From: Streptomyces cinerochromogenes
GTDB lineage: Bacteria; Actinomycetota; Actinomycetes; Streptomycetales; Streptomycetaceae
NCBI RefSeq assembly: GCF_014648635.1
Contig: NZ_BMRM01000006.1
Span: forward strand, 186,001 to 250,000
Reading direction: 5' to 3'
Length of the DNA: 64,000 nt
The position numbers were made by a program, and so were the translations under genes. The notes beneath the pieces are model-generated. The model was not told the DNA's origin and did not search any database. It worked only from the letters and a program-made list of their open reading frames with translations. Position 1 is the stretch's first letter. Each line of letters begins with the position of its first letter. Positions 1 through 6,869 of the stretch are shown here, piece after piece.

Positions 1-81
1 CACGGCGAGGGTCGCGGACTCGGAGATCGCGCCGACTCGGGCGGAGACCCGGCGCTCGGTGGGTGGGGTTGCAGCGCTCAT
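1..81 (-). CDS. aspC: Aspartate aminotransferase-like PLP enzyme, N-terminal fragment
   Basis: The complementary strand from 81 to the window edge reads 27 codons starting MSAATPPTERRVSARVGAIS, cut off by the edge. This resembles the N-terminus of the class I PLP-dependent aminotransferase that precedes tRNA-Trp and secE in Streptomyces. Only the leader of the protein is visible; the PLP lysine and the rest lie outside, so the family call rests on the N-terminal similarity plus gene order. The gene is divergent from the tRNA-Trp/secE unit. Confidence that it is coding is high; the exact substrate cannot be judged. Confidence 0.7.
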   Translation of the reverse strand, partial: MSAATPPTERRVSARVGAISESATLAV

Positions 82-340
82 GCGGCCCATCGTTCCAGAC
101 ACGAAATGCGCCCGGCACACGGGTTTCACAGACTGAACAGGAAGGGTCGAGGCGTGAACACGGATCCGAATCCGGCCCCCGGCCAGGACGATCTTTGGTC
201 ACGGCGCTCCCGACGGGCACTTTCTGTTCGACGCCGGGCCGCGGACCACGTACACTCTCACCTCGTTGGCCTTCAGCGGCCGCCGCACAGCCGGTGCACA
301 CCGAGCACCCGGTCGGATGCGGTACGTTGGGGACACACAA
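82..340. promoter_or_regulatory. Divergent intergenic region with candidate tRNA-Trp promoter
   Basis: This 259-nt gap separates the divergent aminotransferase gene from tRNA-Trp. On the plus strand TTCGAC (227-232), an 18-nt spacer and TACACT (251-256) resemble a principal-sigma (HrdB) promoter, which would start transcription about 80 nt before the tRNA. Short ORFs here lack the Streptomyces third-position GC pattern and were not accepted. The promoter call is inference. Confidence 0.4.
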
Positions 341-413
341 AGGGTCGTAGCTCAATTGGTAGAGCACCGGTCTCCAAAACCGGCGGTTGGGGGTTCAAGT
401 CCCTCCGGCCCTG
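341..413 (+). tRNA. trnW: tRNA-Trp (CCA anticodon)
   Basis: A 73-nt cloverleaf can be drawn. The acceptor stem is AGGGTCG (341-347) with CGGCCCT (406-412) and a G discriminator at 413. The D-arm contains AGCTCAATTGGTAGAGC, the anticodon loop CTCCAAA gives anticodon CCA for tryptophan, and the T-arm carries GGTTCAAGTCC. The terminal CCA is not encoded. It lies just upstream of secE in the same direction, as is usual in Streptomyces, and may be co-transcribed with it. Confidence 0.97.
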
Positions 414-519
414 CTACACACACCGCCAGGATGTGTGCGCATGTACGTACAGCATTGCACCGCCGTGCGGCTCAGGAACCGGGCGCGGCACGGCCACGAC
501 CCGGGATCAGGTGAGGACA

Positions 520-807
520 ATGACGGACGCCGTGGGCTCCATCGACACGCCTGACGCCCAGGACGAGGTGCCCGAGTCCAAGAAGAGGGCCCGCAAGGGC
601 GGGAAGCGCGCCAAGAAGGGCCCGCTGAAGCGCCTCGCCACCTTCTACCGCCAGGTCATCGCGGAACTCCGCAAGGTCGTCTGGCCGACGCGCAACCAGC
701 TGACGTCGTACACCACCGTGGTGATCTTCTTCGTCGCCATCATGATCGCCCTGGTGACCGTGATTGACTATGGGCTCGACCACGCGGCCAAGTACGTTTT
801 CGGCTGA
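520..807 (+). CDS. secE: Preprotein translocase subunit SecE
   Basis: A 95-aa protein. The lysine/arginine-rich cytoplasmic N-terminus (residues about 20-40) is followed by the SecE signature [20 protein letters not shown] (about 42-61) and one C-terminal membrane helix of the [21 protein letters not shown] type. SecE is the essential clamp of the SecYEG channel. ATG 520 was chosen because it follows an AGGTGAGGA ribosome-binding sequence and gives the usual actinobacterial length; the frame is open upstream but runs back through the tRNA. It is followed by nusG after 80 nt containing a hairpin. Confidence 0.97.
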   Translation: MTDAVGSIDTPDAQDEVPESKKRARKGGKRAKKGPLKRLATFYRQVIAELRKVVWPTRNQLTSYTTVVIFFVAIMIALVTVIDYGLDHAAKYVFG

Positions 808-819
808 GCCAAGAGCGAA

Positions 820-847
820 GGGCGCCGTGGCACCGGCGCCCGTTTTC
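820..847 (+). terminator. Terminator-like hairpin between secE and nusG
   Basis: GGGCGCCG (820-827) pairs perfectly with CGGCGCCC (834-841) around a 6-nt loop, followed directly by GTTTTCG. This is the layout of an intrinsic terminator. It sits 40 nt ahead of the nusG start, so it may act as an attenuator that lowers nusG expression relative to secE. Confidence 0.6.
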
Positions 848-887
848 GCATGTTCCACCCCTATGTATCCAGGAAGAAGCAGCCATC

Positions 888-1763
888 GTGTCTGACCCGA
901 ACCTGAACGACGACGCCACCGAGCCCCGCGGGCTGGCTGCCGAGACGGTGGACGACGAGCTCGACATCGTCGAGGGCGCGGACGAGCAGGACGAGTTCGA
1001 GGCTGCCGAGGCCGAGGCGGGGGAGCCGGCCGAGGAGGCCGCCCTGCACGTCGAGGACGAGGGCGAAGAGGCCGAGGCCGACGAGGACGCCGAGGCCGAG
1101 GGGGAGGCCGCCGTCGAGGAGGCCGCCGAGGAGCCGGCCGCCCCGGTGGACCCGATCCAGGCCCTCCGCGAGGAACTGCGCACCCTGCCCGGCGAGTGGT
1201 ACGTCATCCACACCTACGCCGGCTACGAGAACCGCGTGAAGACCAACCTGGAGCAGCGCGCCGTCTCGCTGAACGTCGAGGACTACATCTTCCAGGCCGA
1301 GGTGCCGCAGGAAGAGGTCGTCCAGATCAAGAACGGCGACCGCAAGACGATCAAGCAGAACAAGCTGCCGGGTTACGTCCTGGTCCGCATGGACCTGACC
1401 AACGAGTCCTGGGGCGTCGTCCGCAACACCCCGGGCGTCACCGGCTTCGTCGGCAACGCCTACGACCCGTACCCGCTGACCCTGGACGAGATCGTCAAGA
1501 TGCTCGCCCCGGAGGCCGAGGAGAAGGCCGCCCGCGAGGCCGCCGAGGCCGAGGGCAAGCCCGCCCCGCAGCGCAAGGTCGAGGTCCAAGTCCTGGACTT
1601 CGAGGTCGGCGACTCGGTCACCGTCACCGACGGCCCGTTCGCCACGCTCCAGGCGACCATCAACGAGATCAACCCCGACTCGAAGAAGGTCAAGGGCCTG
1701 GTCGAGATCTTCGGCCGCGAGACGCCGGTCGAGCTGTCCTTCGACCAGATCCAGAAGAACTGA
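888..1763 (+). CDS. nusG: Transcription termination/antitermination factor NusG
   Basis: A 291-aa protein from a GTG start. Residues 1 to about 95 form a very acidic Glu/Ala/Asp-rich extension typical of actinobacterial NusG. The NGN domain follows (from about 103, [20 protein letters not shown]), with the LPGYVLVRM and [10 protein letters not shown] segments. The C-terminal KOW domain (about 235-291) includes [13 protein letters not shown] and [16 protein letters not shown]. NusG binds the RNA polymerase clamp and couples it to Rho or the ribosome. The long acidic N-terminus doubles the protein relative to the E. coli form (181 aa). Confidence 0.98.
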   Translation: MSDPNLNDDATEPRGLAAETVDDELDIVEGADEQDEFEAAEAEAGEPAEEAALHVEDEGEEAEADEDAEAEGEAAVEEAAEEPAAPVDPIQALREELRTLPGEWYVIHTYAGYENRVKTNLEQRAVSLNVEDYIFQAEVPQEEVVQIKNGDRKTIKQNKLPGYVLVRMDLTNESWGVVRNTPGVTGFVGNAYDPYPLTLDEIVKMLAPEAEEKAAREAAEAEGKPAPQRKVEVQVLDFEVGDSVTVTDGPFATLQATINEINPDSKKVKGLVEIFGRETPVELSFDQIQKN

Positions 1764-1774
1764 AGCCGTCCCCC

Positions 1775-1814
1775 GAGAGCGCCCCGCCGGTCAGCACCGG
1801 GCCGGGGCGCTCTC
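1775..1814 (+). terminator. Hairpin terminator after nusG
   Basis: GAGAGCGCCCCG (1775-1786) and CGGGGCGCTCTC (1803-1814) form a perfect 12-bp stem with a 16-nt loop, 11 nt after the nusG stop. There is no T-run, which is common for Streptomyces terminators. Confidence 0.8.
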
Positions 1815-1843
1815 GCCGTGTCCGGCCCGCCGCCCTCGTCGCC

Positions 1844-2251
1844 GTGGCCGCCCTGGCGCTGCTCGCGACGGTGTACGCCGTCTTCCTCCCGGCGGCCTGG
1901 GCGCGGACCGAGCTGCGGGGCGCGGAGCCGGCCGAGGCGACCTTCCACGCGGGGACCTGCATCCTCGGCCGGTGCAGCGTCACCTTCCCGTTCCACGGGG
2001 AGGAGGTCACGGCCGGCCTCCCGCTCGGCACGCGCGCGCGTGGACACGCCGAGGGTGACACCGTGGAGGTACGGCACGCGCCGGGCGAGCCGGGGCGGGT
2101 CGCGCTCGCCGAGGACACCGGACGCGGGACCGTGGCCGCGCTGCTCGCCGTACCGGGCGGCGCGACCCTGGTCACCCTGTCGGCCGCGGCCGCGTACGTG
2201 CGGCGCGACCGGCGGACCGAAGACCCCGCCGACCCCGCGAACCCCGCCTGA
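1844..2251 (+). CDS. Probable small membrane protein between nusG and rplK
   Basis: From about 1760 to the TGA at 2251 one frame has strong codon-position bias (G or C in nearly every third position). It encodes a hydrophobic helix (ALVAVAALALLATVYAVFL), an extracytoplasmic-looking middle with two cysteines (GTCILGRCSV) and a second helix (TVAALLAVPGGATLVTLSAAA) before a charged tail. The first usable start is GTG 1844, which gives 135 aa but cuts into the first helix and has no clear ribosome-binding site. The true start may be non-canonical or lost. I do not recognise the family; function unknown. Confidence 0.45.
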   Translation: MAALALLATVYAVFLPAAWARTELRGAEPAEATFHAGTCILGRCSVTFPFHGEEVTAGLPLGTRARGHAEGDTVEVRHAPGEPGRVALAEDTGRGTVAALLAVPGGATLVTLSAAAAYVRRDRRTEDPADPANPA

Positions 2252-2261
2252 CCAGGGCGAT

Positions 2262-2384
2262 TTCCTGTCTCGTGGTAAGAGCGGCTATCGTGGTGCGGTA
2301 TGCCATCTGTGTGATCTTGCCCCCATGGGTGCAGGTCCTAGGCGCGGATGGCAGTCAACCTCTCAGTAAGGACCCGGAGAGAGC
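2262..2384 (+). promoter_or_regulatory. Candidate rplK promoter and leader
   Basis: TTCCTG (2262-2267), an 18-nt spacer and TATCGT (2286-2291) make a modest HrdB-type promoter. The predicted leader contains GCCATC (2302-2307) able to pair with GATGGC (2347-2352), closing a larger fold. L1 autoregulates the L11 operon in other bacteria by binding its mRNA, so a binding site here is possible, but I cannot identify its motif. Confidence 0.35.
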
Positions 2385-2819
2385 ATGCCTCCCAAGAAGA
2401 AGAAGGTCACGGGGCTCATCAAGCTCCAGATCCAGGCCGGCGCCGCCAACCCGGCCCCGCCGGTCGGCCCGGCGCTGGGCCAGCACGGCGTCAACATCAT
2501 GGAGTTCTGCAAGGCCTACAACGCCGCGACCGAGTCGCAGCGCGGTTGGGTCATCCCGGTGGAGATCACGGTCTACGAGGACCGTTCCTTCACCTTCGTC
2601 ACCAAGACGCCGCCGGCCGCGAAGATGATCCTCAAGGCCGCGGGTGTCGAGAAGGGCTCCGGCGAGCCGCACAAGACCAAGGTCGCCAAGATCACCGAGG
2701 CGCAGGTCCGCGAGATCGCCCAGACCAAGATGCCCGACCTCAACGCGAACGACCTGGACGCCGCGGCGAAGATCATCGCCGGTACCGCGCGCTCCATGGG
2801 CGTCACGGTCGAGGGCTGA
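2385..2819 (+). CDS. rplK: 50S ribosomal protein L11
   Basis: A 144-aa protein beginning [19 protein letters not shown], the standard L11 length. It has the N-terminal domain with the proline-rich stretch [23 protein letters not shown] and the C-terminal rRNA-binding domain ending [12 protein letters not shown]11 binds the GTPase-associated centre of 23S rRNA and is needed for stringent-factor (RelA) activation; it is also the thiostrepton-site protein. ATG 2385 follows GGAGAGAG. rplA lies 108 nt downstream. Confidence 0.98.
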   Translation: MPPKKKKVTGLIKLQIQAGAANPAPPVGPALGQHGVNIMEFCKAYNAATESQRGWVIPVEITVYEDRSFTFVTKTPPAAKMILKAAGVEKGSGEPHKTKVAKITEAQVREIAQTKMPDLNANDLDAAAKIIAGTARSMGVTVEG

Positions 2820-2839
2820 CCCCGACCCACTCGTAGTCA

Positions 2840-2866
2840 TGCGGCTGCCAGGGATGTGTAGCCGCA
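2840..2866 (+). other. Hairpin in the rplK-rplA spacer
   Basis: TGCGGCT (2840-2846) and AGCCGCA (2860-2866) form a 7-bp stem with a 13-nt loop between rplK and rplA. It has no T-run, so it is more likely a fold within the mRNA (possibly for L1 feedback or processing) than a terminator. Function inferred only. Confidence 0.35.
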
Positions 2867-2927
2867 CGTGGCAGGGCCTGCTCGGCCCAGGGACCACGAC
2901 TCCTTTCAGAACACACAGGAGCAAGTT

Positions 2928-3653
2928 GTGAGCAAGCGCAGCAAGGCTCTCCGCGCTGCGGACGCCAAGGTCGACCGGGAGAAGCTCTACGCCCCGCTCG
3001 AAGCCGTCCGTCTCGCCAAGGAGACCTCCACGACCAAGTTCGACGCCACCGTCGAGGTCGCCTTCCGTCTGGGTGTCGACCCGCGCAAGGCCGACCAGAT
3101 GGTCCGTGGCACCGTGAACCTTCCGCACGGCACCGGTAAGACCGCCCGGGTCCTGGTCTTCGCGACCGGCGACCGTGCCGAGGCCGCGCGTGCCGCGGGC
3201 GCCGACATCGTCGGTGCCGACGAGCTGATCGACGAGGTCTCGAAGGGCCGCCTGGACTTCGACGCCGTCGTCGCCACCCCGGACCTCATGGGCAAGGTCG
3301 GCCGCCTCGGCCGCGTCCTCGGCCCGCGTGGTCTGATGCCGAACCCGAAGACCGGCACCGTCACCCCCGACGTCGCCAAGGCCGTCACCGACATCAAGGG
3401 CGGCAAGATCGAGTTCCGCGTCGACAAGCACTCGAACCTGCACTTCATCATCGGCAAGGCGTCCTTCGACGACTCCAAGCTGGTGGAGAACTACGGCGCC
3501 GCGCTGGAGGAGATCCTCCGTCTGAAGCCGTCCGCCGCCAAGGGTCGCTACATCAAGAAGGCCGCCATCACCACCACGATGGGCCCCGGCATCCCGGTCG
3601 ACCCGAACCGCACCCGCAACCTCCTGGTCGAGGAGGACCCGGCCGCCGTCTGA
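2928..3653 (+). CDS. rplA: 50S ribosomal protein L1
   Basis: A 241-aa protein of normal length. It contains the L1 signature segments [50 protein letters not shown] (split across the middle domain) and a conserved C-terminal [13 protein letters not shown]1 forms the stalk at the E site of the 50S subunit and is a translational repressor of its own operon in other bacteria. GTG 2928 is chosen because ACAGGAGCAAGTT precedes it; an in-frame ATG at 2868 would add 20 residues with no family support. Confidence 0.97.
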   Translation: MSKRSKALRAADAKVDREKLYAPLEAVRLAKETSTTKFDATVEVAFRLGVDPRKADQMVRGTVNLPHGTGKTARVLVFATGDRAEAARAAGADIVGADELIDEVSKGRLDFDAVVATPDLMGKVGRLGRVLGPRGLMPNPKTGTVTPDVAKAVTDIKGGKIEFRVDKHSNLHFIIGKASFDDSKLVENYGAALEEILRLKPSAAKGRYIKKAAITTTMGPGIPVDPNRTRNLLVEEDPAAV

Positions 3654-3703
3654 GCCTGAGGCTCGGTCCCGGTAGCCGCGTCAGCGACGCGTAAAGAACA
3701 GGG

Positions 3704-3745
3704 CGGGCCCTGGAACCTCCGAGGTTCCGGGCCCGTCCTTTCTTT
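3704..3745 (+). terminator. Intrinsic terminator after rplA
   Basis: GGGCCC-TGGAACCTC (3705-3719) pairs with GAGGTTCC-GGGCCC (3721-3734) in a long near-perfect stem, followed by GTCCTTTCTTTG. This is one of the few terminators in the window with a real T-rich tail, and it closes the rplKA unit. Confidence 0.9.
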
Positions 3746-3820
3746 GTGCGACCTTTCGTACGACTGTCAGTGGCCTGGGCTACGGTGCAGGCACAGGACA
3801 CGCAATTGGGGTGGGAGCAG

Positions 3821-4753
3821 ATGAACAGCACGACCGCGCGCCGGGCGGCCCTTTCCATCGCGGTGGTGGCCGCGCTGACCGGAGTGGCCGCCTGCGGCTC
3901 CTCCGACTCGGACAAGGGCGGTGACAAGGCGGCCGGCAAGACCGTGACCCACGTCAGCCCCATAGCCGCCCTGCGCTCCGCCGAGAAGTCCACCGACAAG
4001 GCCGACTCGGCCAAGGTGCGGTCCACGACCTCCGTCGGCGAGCTCATGGCGATGACCGCGGACGGCGCCCTCACCTGGGGTGACGGTCTCAAGGGCAACC
4101 TCACCATCACGTACACCGGCGGCAAGATGGCCGAGCTGATGAAGCAGGCCGGCACCTCCTCCATGGAGGCGCGGTACCTGCCGGACGCCTACTACGCGCA
4201 CATGAGCGACGCGTACGCCCAGCAGGCGGGCGGCGGCAAGCACTGGATCAAGTACTCCTACGACGACCTCGCCAAGCTCGGCGGCGCCTCCGGGTCGTAC
4301 ATGAAGGACCAGCTCCAGAACTCCACCCCGAACCAGTCCGTGAAGCTGCTGCTGGCCTCCGGTGACGTCAAGAAGGTCGGCGAGGAGACGGTCTCCGGCG
4401 CCCACACCACGCACTACTCGGGCAAGGTCGACGTCGCCGACCTCGCCGAGAAGTCCAGCGACCTCAGCGCCGACCAGATGTCCGCCCTGAAGAAGCAGCT
4501 CACCCAGGCCGGCGTCACCACCGAGACCGTCGACGTCTGGATCAACGACCAGGACCTGCTGGTCAAGAAGACCGAGAAGGCCGACACGGCCAACGGCGCC
4601 ATGACCAACACGACGCTCTACAGCGACTACGGCGTGAAGGTCACCGCCGAGGCGCCCCCGGCCAGCGACACCAAGGACTTCGCGGACATGATGAAGTCCG
4701 GCGGGCTGACGGGCGGCACCGGCACCGGAACCGGAACCGGCACCACCTCCTGA
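3821..4753 (+). CDS. Conserved lipoprotein (Streptomyces rplA-rplJ interval)
   Basis: A 310-aa protein. MNSTTARRAALSIAVVAALT is a type II signal peptide with lipobox VAAC, predicting lipidation at Cys25. The mature part is LprG/LppX-like in feel: THVSPIAALRSAEKSTDKADSAKV, alternating strands, and a DVWINDQDLLVKKTEK segment resembling proteins that hold a lipid in a half-barrel. It ends in a short Gly-Thr repeat. ATG 3821 starts exactly at the signal peptide and follows GGGAGCAG. It is a separate unit, bounded by terminators on both sides. The lipid-binding suggestion is inference; the lipoprotein call is firm. Confidence 0.88.
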   Translation: MNSTTARRAALSIAVVAALTGVAACGSSDSDKGGDKAAGKTVTHVSPIAALRSAEKSTDKADSAKVRSTTSVGELMAMTADGALTWGDGLKGNLTITYTGGKMAELMKQAGTSSMEARYLPDAYYAHMSDAYAQQAGGGKHWIKYSYDDLAKLGGASGSYMKDQLQNSTPNQSVKLLLASGDVKKVGEETVSGAHTTHYSGKVDVADLAEKSSDLSADQMSALKKQLTQAGVTTETVDVWINDQDLLVKKTEKADTANGAMTNTTLYSDYGVKVTAEAPPASDTKDFADMMKSGGLTGGTGTGTGTGTTS

Positions 4754-4785
4754 CCCGCCGCCCGTCCTGACCGGCGACGGCTCTC

Positions 4786-4825
4786 CAGGCCCCCGGAGGC
4801 GCGCTCAGCGCCCTCCGGGGGCCTG
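4786..4825 (+). terminator. Hairpin terminator after the lipoprotein gene
   Basis: CAGGCCCCCGGAGG (4786-4799) pairs perfectly with CCTCCGGGGGCCTG (4812-4825), a 14-bp stem. An inner GCGC/GCGC pairing extends it. There is no T-run. Confidence 0.85.
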
Positions 4826-4857
4826 TGGCCGCCCACCCCGGCCAGGTGGCCGGCGGC

Positions 4858-4949
4858 AGGCCTGCGCCACCCCGGCCGGAAGGCCCCCGCTGTCCCGTCG
4901 GCAAGGCCTGCGTCGCTCCGGCCGGGAGGCCTGCGCTGCGCCGCCTCAA
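4858..4949 (+). repeat. Four degenerate 23-nt tandem units upstream of rplJ
   Basis: Units start at 4858, 4881, 4904 and 4927. Units 1 and 3 are most alike (AGGCCTGCG then CCGGCCGG), unit 2 is diverged, and unit 4 decays at its end. No open frame with good codon bias crosses them. They occupy the otherwise empty stretch between the lipoprotein terminator and the rplJ promoter. Confidence 0.6.
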
Positions 4950-5013
4950 GGATCGTGGCGCCTGGGTCGGCAGCCGTGCGTTGCCCCGGCCGGACCGGTC
5001 CCAAACGGTCGAT

Positions 5014-5043
5014 TTGCTCGACCGAGCCTGCGTCCCGTACTCT
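5014..5043 (+). promoter_or_regulatory. Candidate rplJL promoter
   Basis: TTGCTC (5014-5019), an 18-nt spacer and TACTCT (5038-5043) fit the HrdB consensus. A start near 5050 would give a leader of about 240 nt ahead of rplJ. Confidence 0.5.
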
Positions 5044-5108
5044 CTTCGAGAAGCCAAAGACCGCTGGTCGTTGCCGTGCGCTCGAACGAGGGTGCGGTGG
5101 CCGAAGGA

Positions 5109-5287
5109 TCCGCTGAAAAGTGGGCGACCCGCGCAGGTGATTGTGGAAGAACTCCCGGAGTGCGCGCGCAGAGCGCGTGTGCGGCCGGTCGAGTCCGCCC
5201 CGAGCGCCTGCGCCGGGGCGTTTCGTTTTCCCCAGTCCTCCTTCGGGTCCGCGCGGTCCGAATCACCCGGAAGGAGGCCGAGGCTCT
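5109..5287 (+). promoter_or_regulatory. rplJ leader with attenuator-like terminator (possible L10 leader)
   Basis: The leader contains a GC-rich hairpin (about 5159-5184) followed by CGCCCCG (5196-5202) pairing with CGGGGCG (5214-5220) and then TTTCGTTTTCCCC. That is an intrinsic terminator placed 57 nt before the rplJ start, so full transcription of rplJL must read past it. L10-L12 complexes autoregulate rplJL through a structured leader in other bacteria (the L10 leader family). The link to that family is inference; the hairpin plus T-tract is visible. Confidence 0.6.
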
Positions 5288-5818
5288 ATGGCGAGGCCCG
5301 ACAAGGCTGCCGCGGTTGCGGAGCTGACGGACAAGTTCCGCAGCTCCAACGCCGCCGTGCTGACCGAGTACCGCGGTCTCACCGTGGCGCAGCTCAAGAC
5401 GCTGCGCCGGTCGCTCGGTGAGAACGCCCAGTACGCCGTGGTGAAGAACACGCTGACCAAGATTGCGGCCAAGGAGGCCGGGATCACGCTGGAGGACCAG
5501 CTCTTCGCTGGCCCGACGGCCGTCGCCTTCGTCACCGGTGACCCGGTGGAGTCGGCGAAGGGTCTGCGTGACTTCGCCAAGGACAACCCCAATCTCGTCA
5601 TCAAGGGCGGTGTCCTTGAGGGCAAGGCCCTCTCCGCCGACGAGATCAAGAAGCTTGCGGACCTCGAGTCCCGCGAGGTTCTGCTCAGCAAGCTGGCCGG
5701 TGCCTTCAAGGGGAAGCAGTCCCAGGCTGCCTCCGTCTTCCAGGCGCTGCCGTCGAAGCTCGTCCGCACCGTGGACGCGCTGCGCGCCAAGCAGGCCGAG
5801 CAGGGCGGTGCCGAGTAA
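5288..5818 (+). CDS. rplJ: 50S ribosomal protein L10
   Basis: A 176-aa protein beginning [20 protein letters not shown], with the L10 motif [22 protein letters not shown] and [13 protein letters not shown] in the rRNA-binding domain. The C-terminal helix, where L7/L12 dimers attach, ends [11 protein letters not shown]. It forms the base of the ribosomal stalk. ATG 5288 follows GGAAGGAGG; the upstream open extension has no support. It is the first gene of the rplJL pair, 111 nt before rplL. Confidence 0.98.
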   Translation: MARPDKAAAVAELTDKFRSSNAAVLTEYRGLTVAQLKTLRRSLGENAQYAVVKNTLTKIAAKEAGITLEDQLFAGPTAVAFVTGDPVESAKGLRDFAKDNPNLVIKGGVLEGKALSADEIKKLADLESREVLLSKLAGAFKGKQSQAASVFQALPSKLVRTVDALRAKQAEQGGAE

Positions 5819-5929
5819 TTCGGCTCGCTTTCTGACCCGCACCACAGGCGCGGGTCGCAGCGGGCCGACGTACGCCCGCCTTATCCAGTACATCCGGCAC
5901 CTGCCGATTTGAGTGGAAGGACCGCCATC

Positions 5930-6319
5930 ATGGCGAAGCTGTCCCAGGACGAGCTGCTTGCCCAGTTCGAGGAGATGACCCTCATCGAGCTCTCCGAGTT
6001 CGTGAAGGCCTTCGAGGAGAAGTTCGACGTCACCGCCGCCGCTGCCGCGCCGGTCGTCGTCGCCGGTGGTGCCGCTGGTGGCGCCGCCGCCGAGGCCGAG
6101 GAGGAGAAGGACGAGTTCGACGTCATCCTCACCGGTGCCGGCGACAAGAAGATCCAGGTCATCAAGGTCGTGCGTGAGCTGACCTCCCTGGGTCTGAAGG
6201 AGGCCAAGGACCTCGTGGACGGCACCCCGAAGCCGGTCCTGGAGAAGGTCAACAAGGAGGCCGCGGACAAGGCCGCCGAGGCCCTCAAGGGCGCCGGCGC
6301 GTCCGTCGAGGTCAAGTAA
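5930..6319 (+). CDS. rplL: 50S ribosomal protein L7/L12
   Basis: A 129-aa protein: N-terminal dimerisation domain ([20 protein letters not shown]), an alanine/glycine-rich hinge (about 38-58), and the C-terminal factor-binding domain with [24 protein letters not shown] and [16 protein letters not shown]. Multiple copies bind L10 and recruit elongation-factor GTPases. ATG 5930 follows GTGGAAGGACC; an in-frame ATG seven codons upstream is less likely. It is acidic, as expected. Confidence 0.98.
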   Translation: MAKLSQDELLAQFEEMTLIELSEFVKAFEEKFDVTAAAAAPVVVAGGAAGGAAAEAEEEKDEFDVILTGAGDKKIQVIKVVRELTSLGLKEAKDLVDGTPKPVLEKVNKEAADKAAEALKGAGASVEVK

Positions 6320-6368
6320 GACCTTCGCGACCGCAGAAACGGCCCGCTAGGGCTGTAACGCGAACGCA

Positions 6369-6406
6369 CCGAAGGGCGATCATCCATCCGGGTGGTCGCC
6401 CTTCGG
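6369..6406 (+). terminator. Hairpin terminator after rplL
   Basis: CCGAAGGGCGA (6369-6379) pairs with TCGCCCTTCGG (6396-6406), and the intervening bases extend the stem with G-U pairs to a short loop. It separates rplJL from rpoBC, so rpoBC probably relies on its own promoters plus read-through. Confidence 0.85.
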
Positions 6407-6434
6407 CGTTCCCCGGAGCCCGGCGAGGGCTGCC

Positions 6435-6462
6435 TTGCACCTGTGTTCGTGCGGGGTAAGGT
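6435..6462 (+). promoter_or_regulatory. Candidate distal rpoB promoter
   Basis: TTGCAC (6435-6440), a 16-nt spacer and TAAGGT (6457-6462) resemble an HrdB promoter just beyond the rplL terminator. The implied leader is about 400 nt. A further weaker pair, TTGACG (6508-6513) and AATTCT (6531-6536), lies downstream. Confidence 0.4.
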
Positions 6463-6676
6463 GATCTTCGTCGTGTCTCCCGATGACCCGGTTCCGGCAA
6501 GGAGCCCTTGACGAACCGCACGCAGCGCGCAATTCTCAGGACGCGTCGTCACAAGGATCCGAATCCGAGGCATGGATCGACGACGAAGAGGGCAGTATCA
6601 ACGTGCGTTGAGGGCAGGCATGCCGAGGGCGTTGACGAGGGCGTTGAGGGCAACGAGGGTCTTCGAAAACCCGCAC

Positions 6677-6705
6677 TGGACATCAGTGTGCCAAGTGGCT
6701 ACACT
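6677..6705 (+). promoter_or_regulatory. Candidate main rpoB promoter
   Basis: TGGACA (6677-6682), a 17-nt spacer and TACACT (6700-6705) form the best HrdB-type promoter upstream of rpoB, predicting a start near 6712 and a leader of about 160 nt. The region 6463-6676 otherwise holds only GTTGAGGGC-like short repeats (6609-6660) and no convincing gene. Confidence 0.6.
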
Positions 6706-6869
6706 GACCCTTTGCGCTGCCTGTTAGCTGTCCCCTGCCCGTCACCAGGGGTCTGCCCTCACTTGAGCACAGTCGACCGAAGCCCCCCTGACCTGGGGTT
6801 TCCGTCCCTGTGTGCGGGAGAGGGACCGGTACGCGCGTAGTGAGTCCGAGCCCTCGGAAGGACCCCCTC

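Noticed and set aside
6508-6840. 110-aa ORF from TTG upstream of rpoB
   Set aside because: Codon positions show no GC3 bias, the sequence is low in structure and it crosses the best rpoB promoter. Treated as leader DNA.
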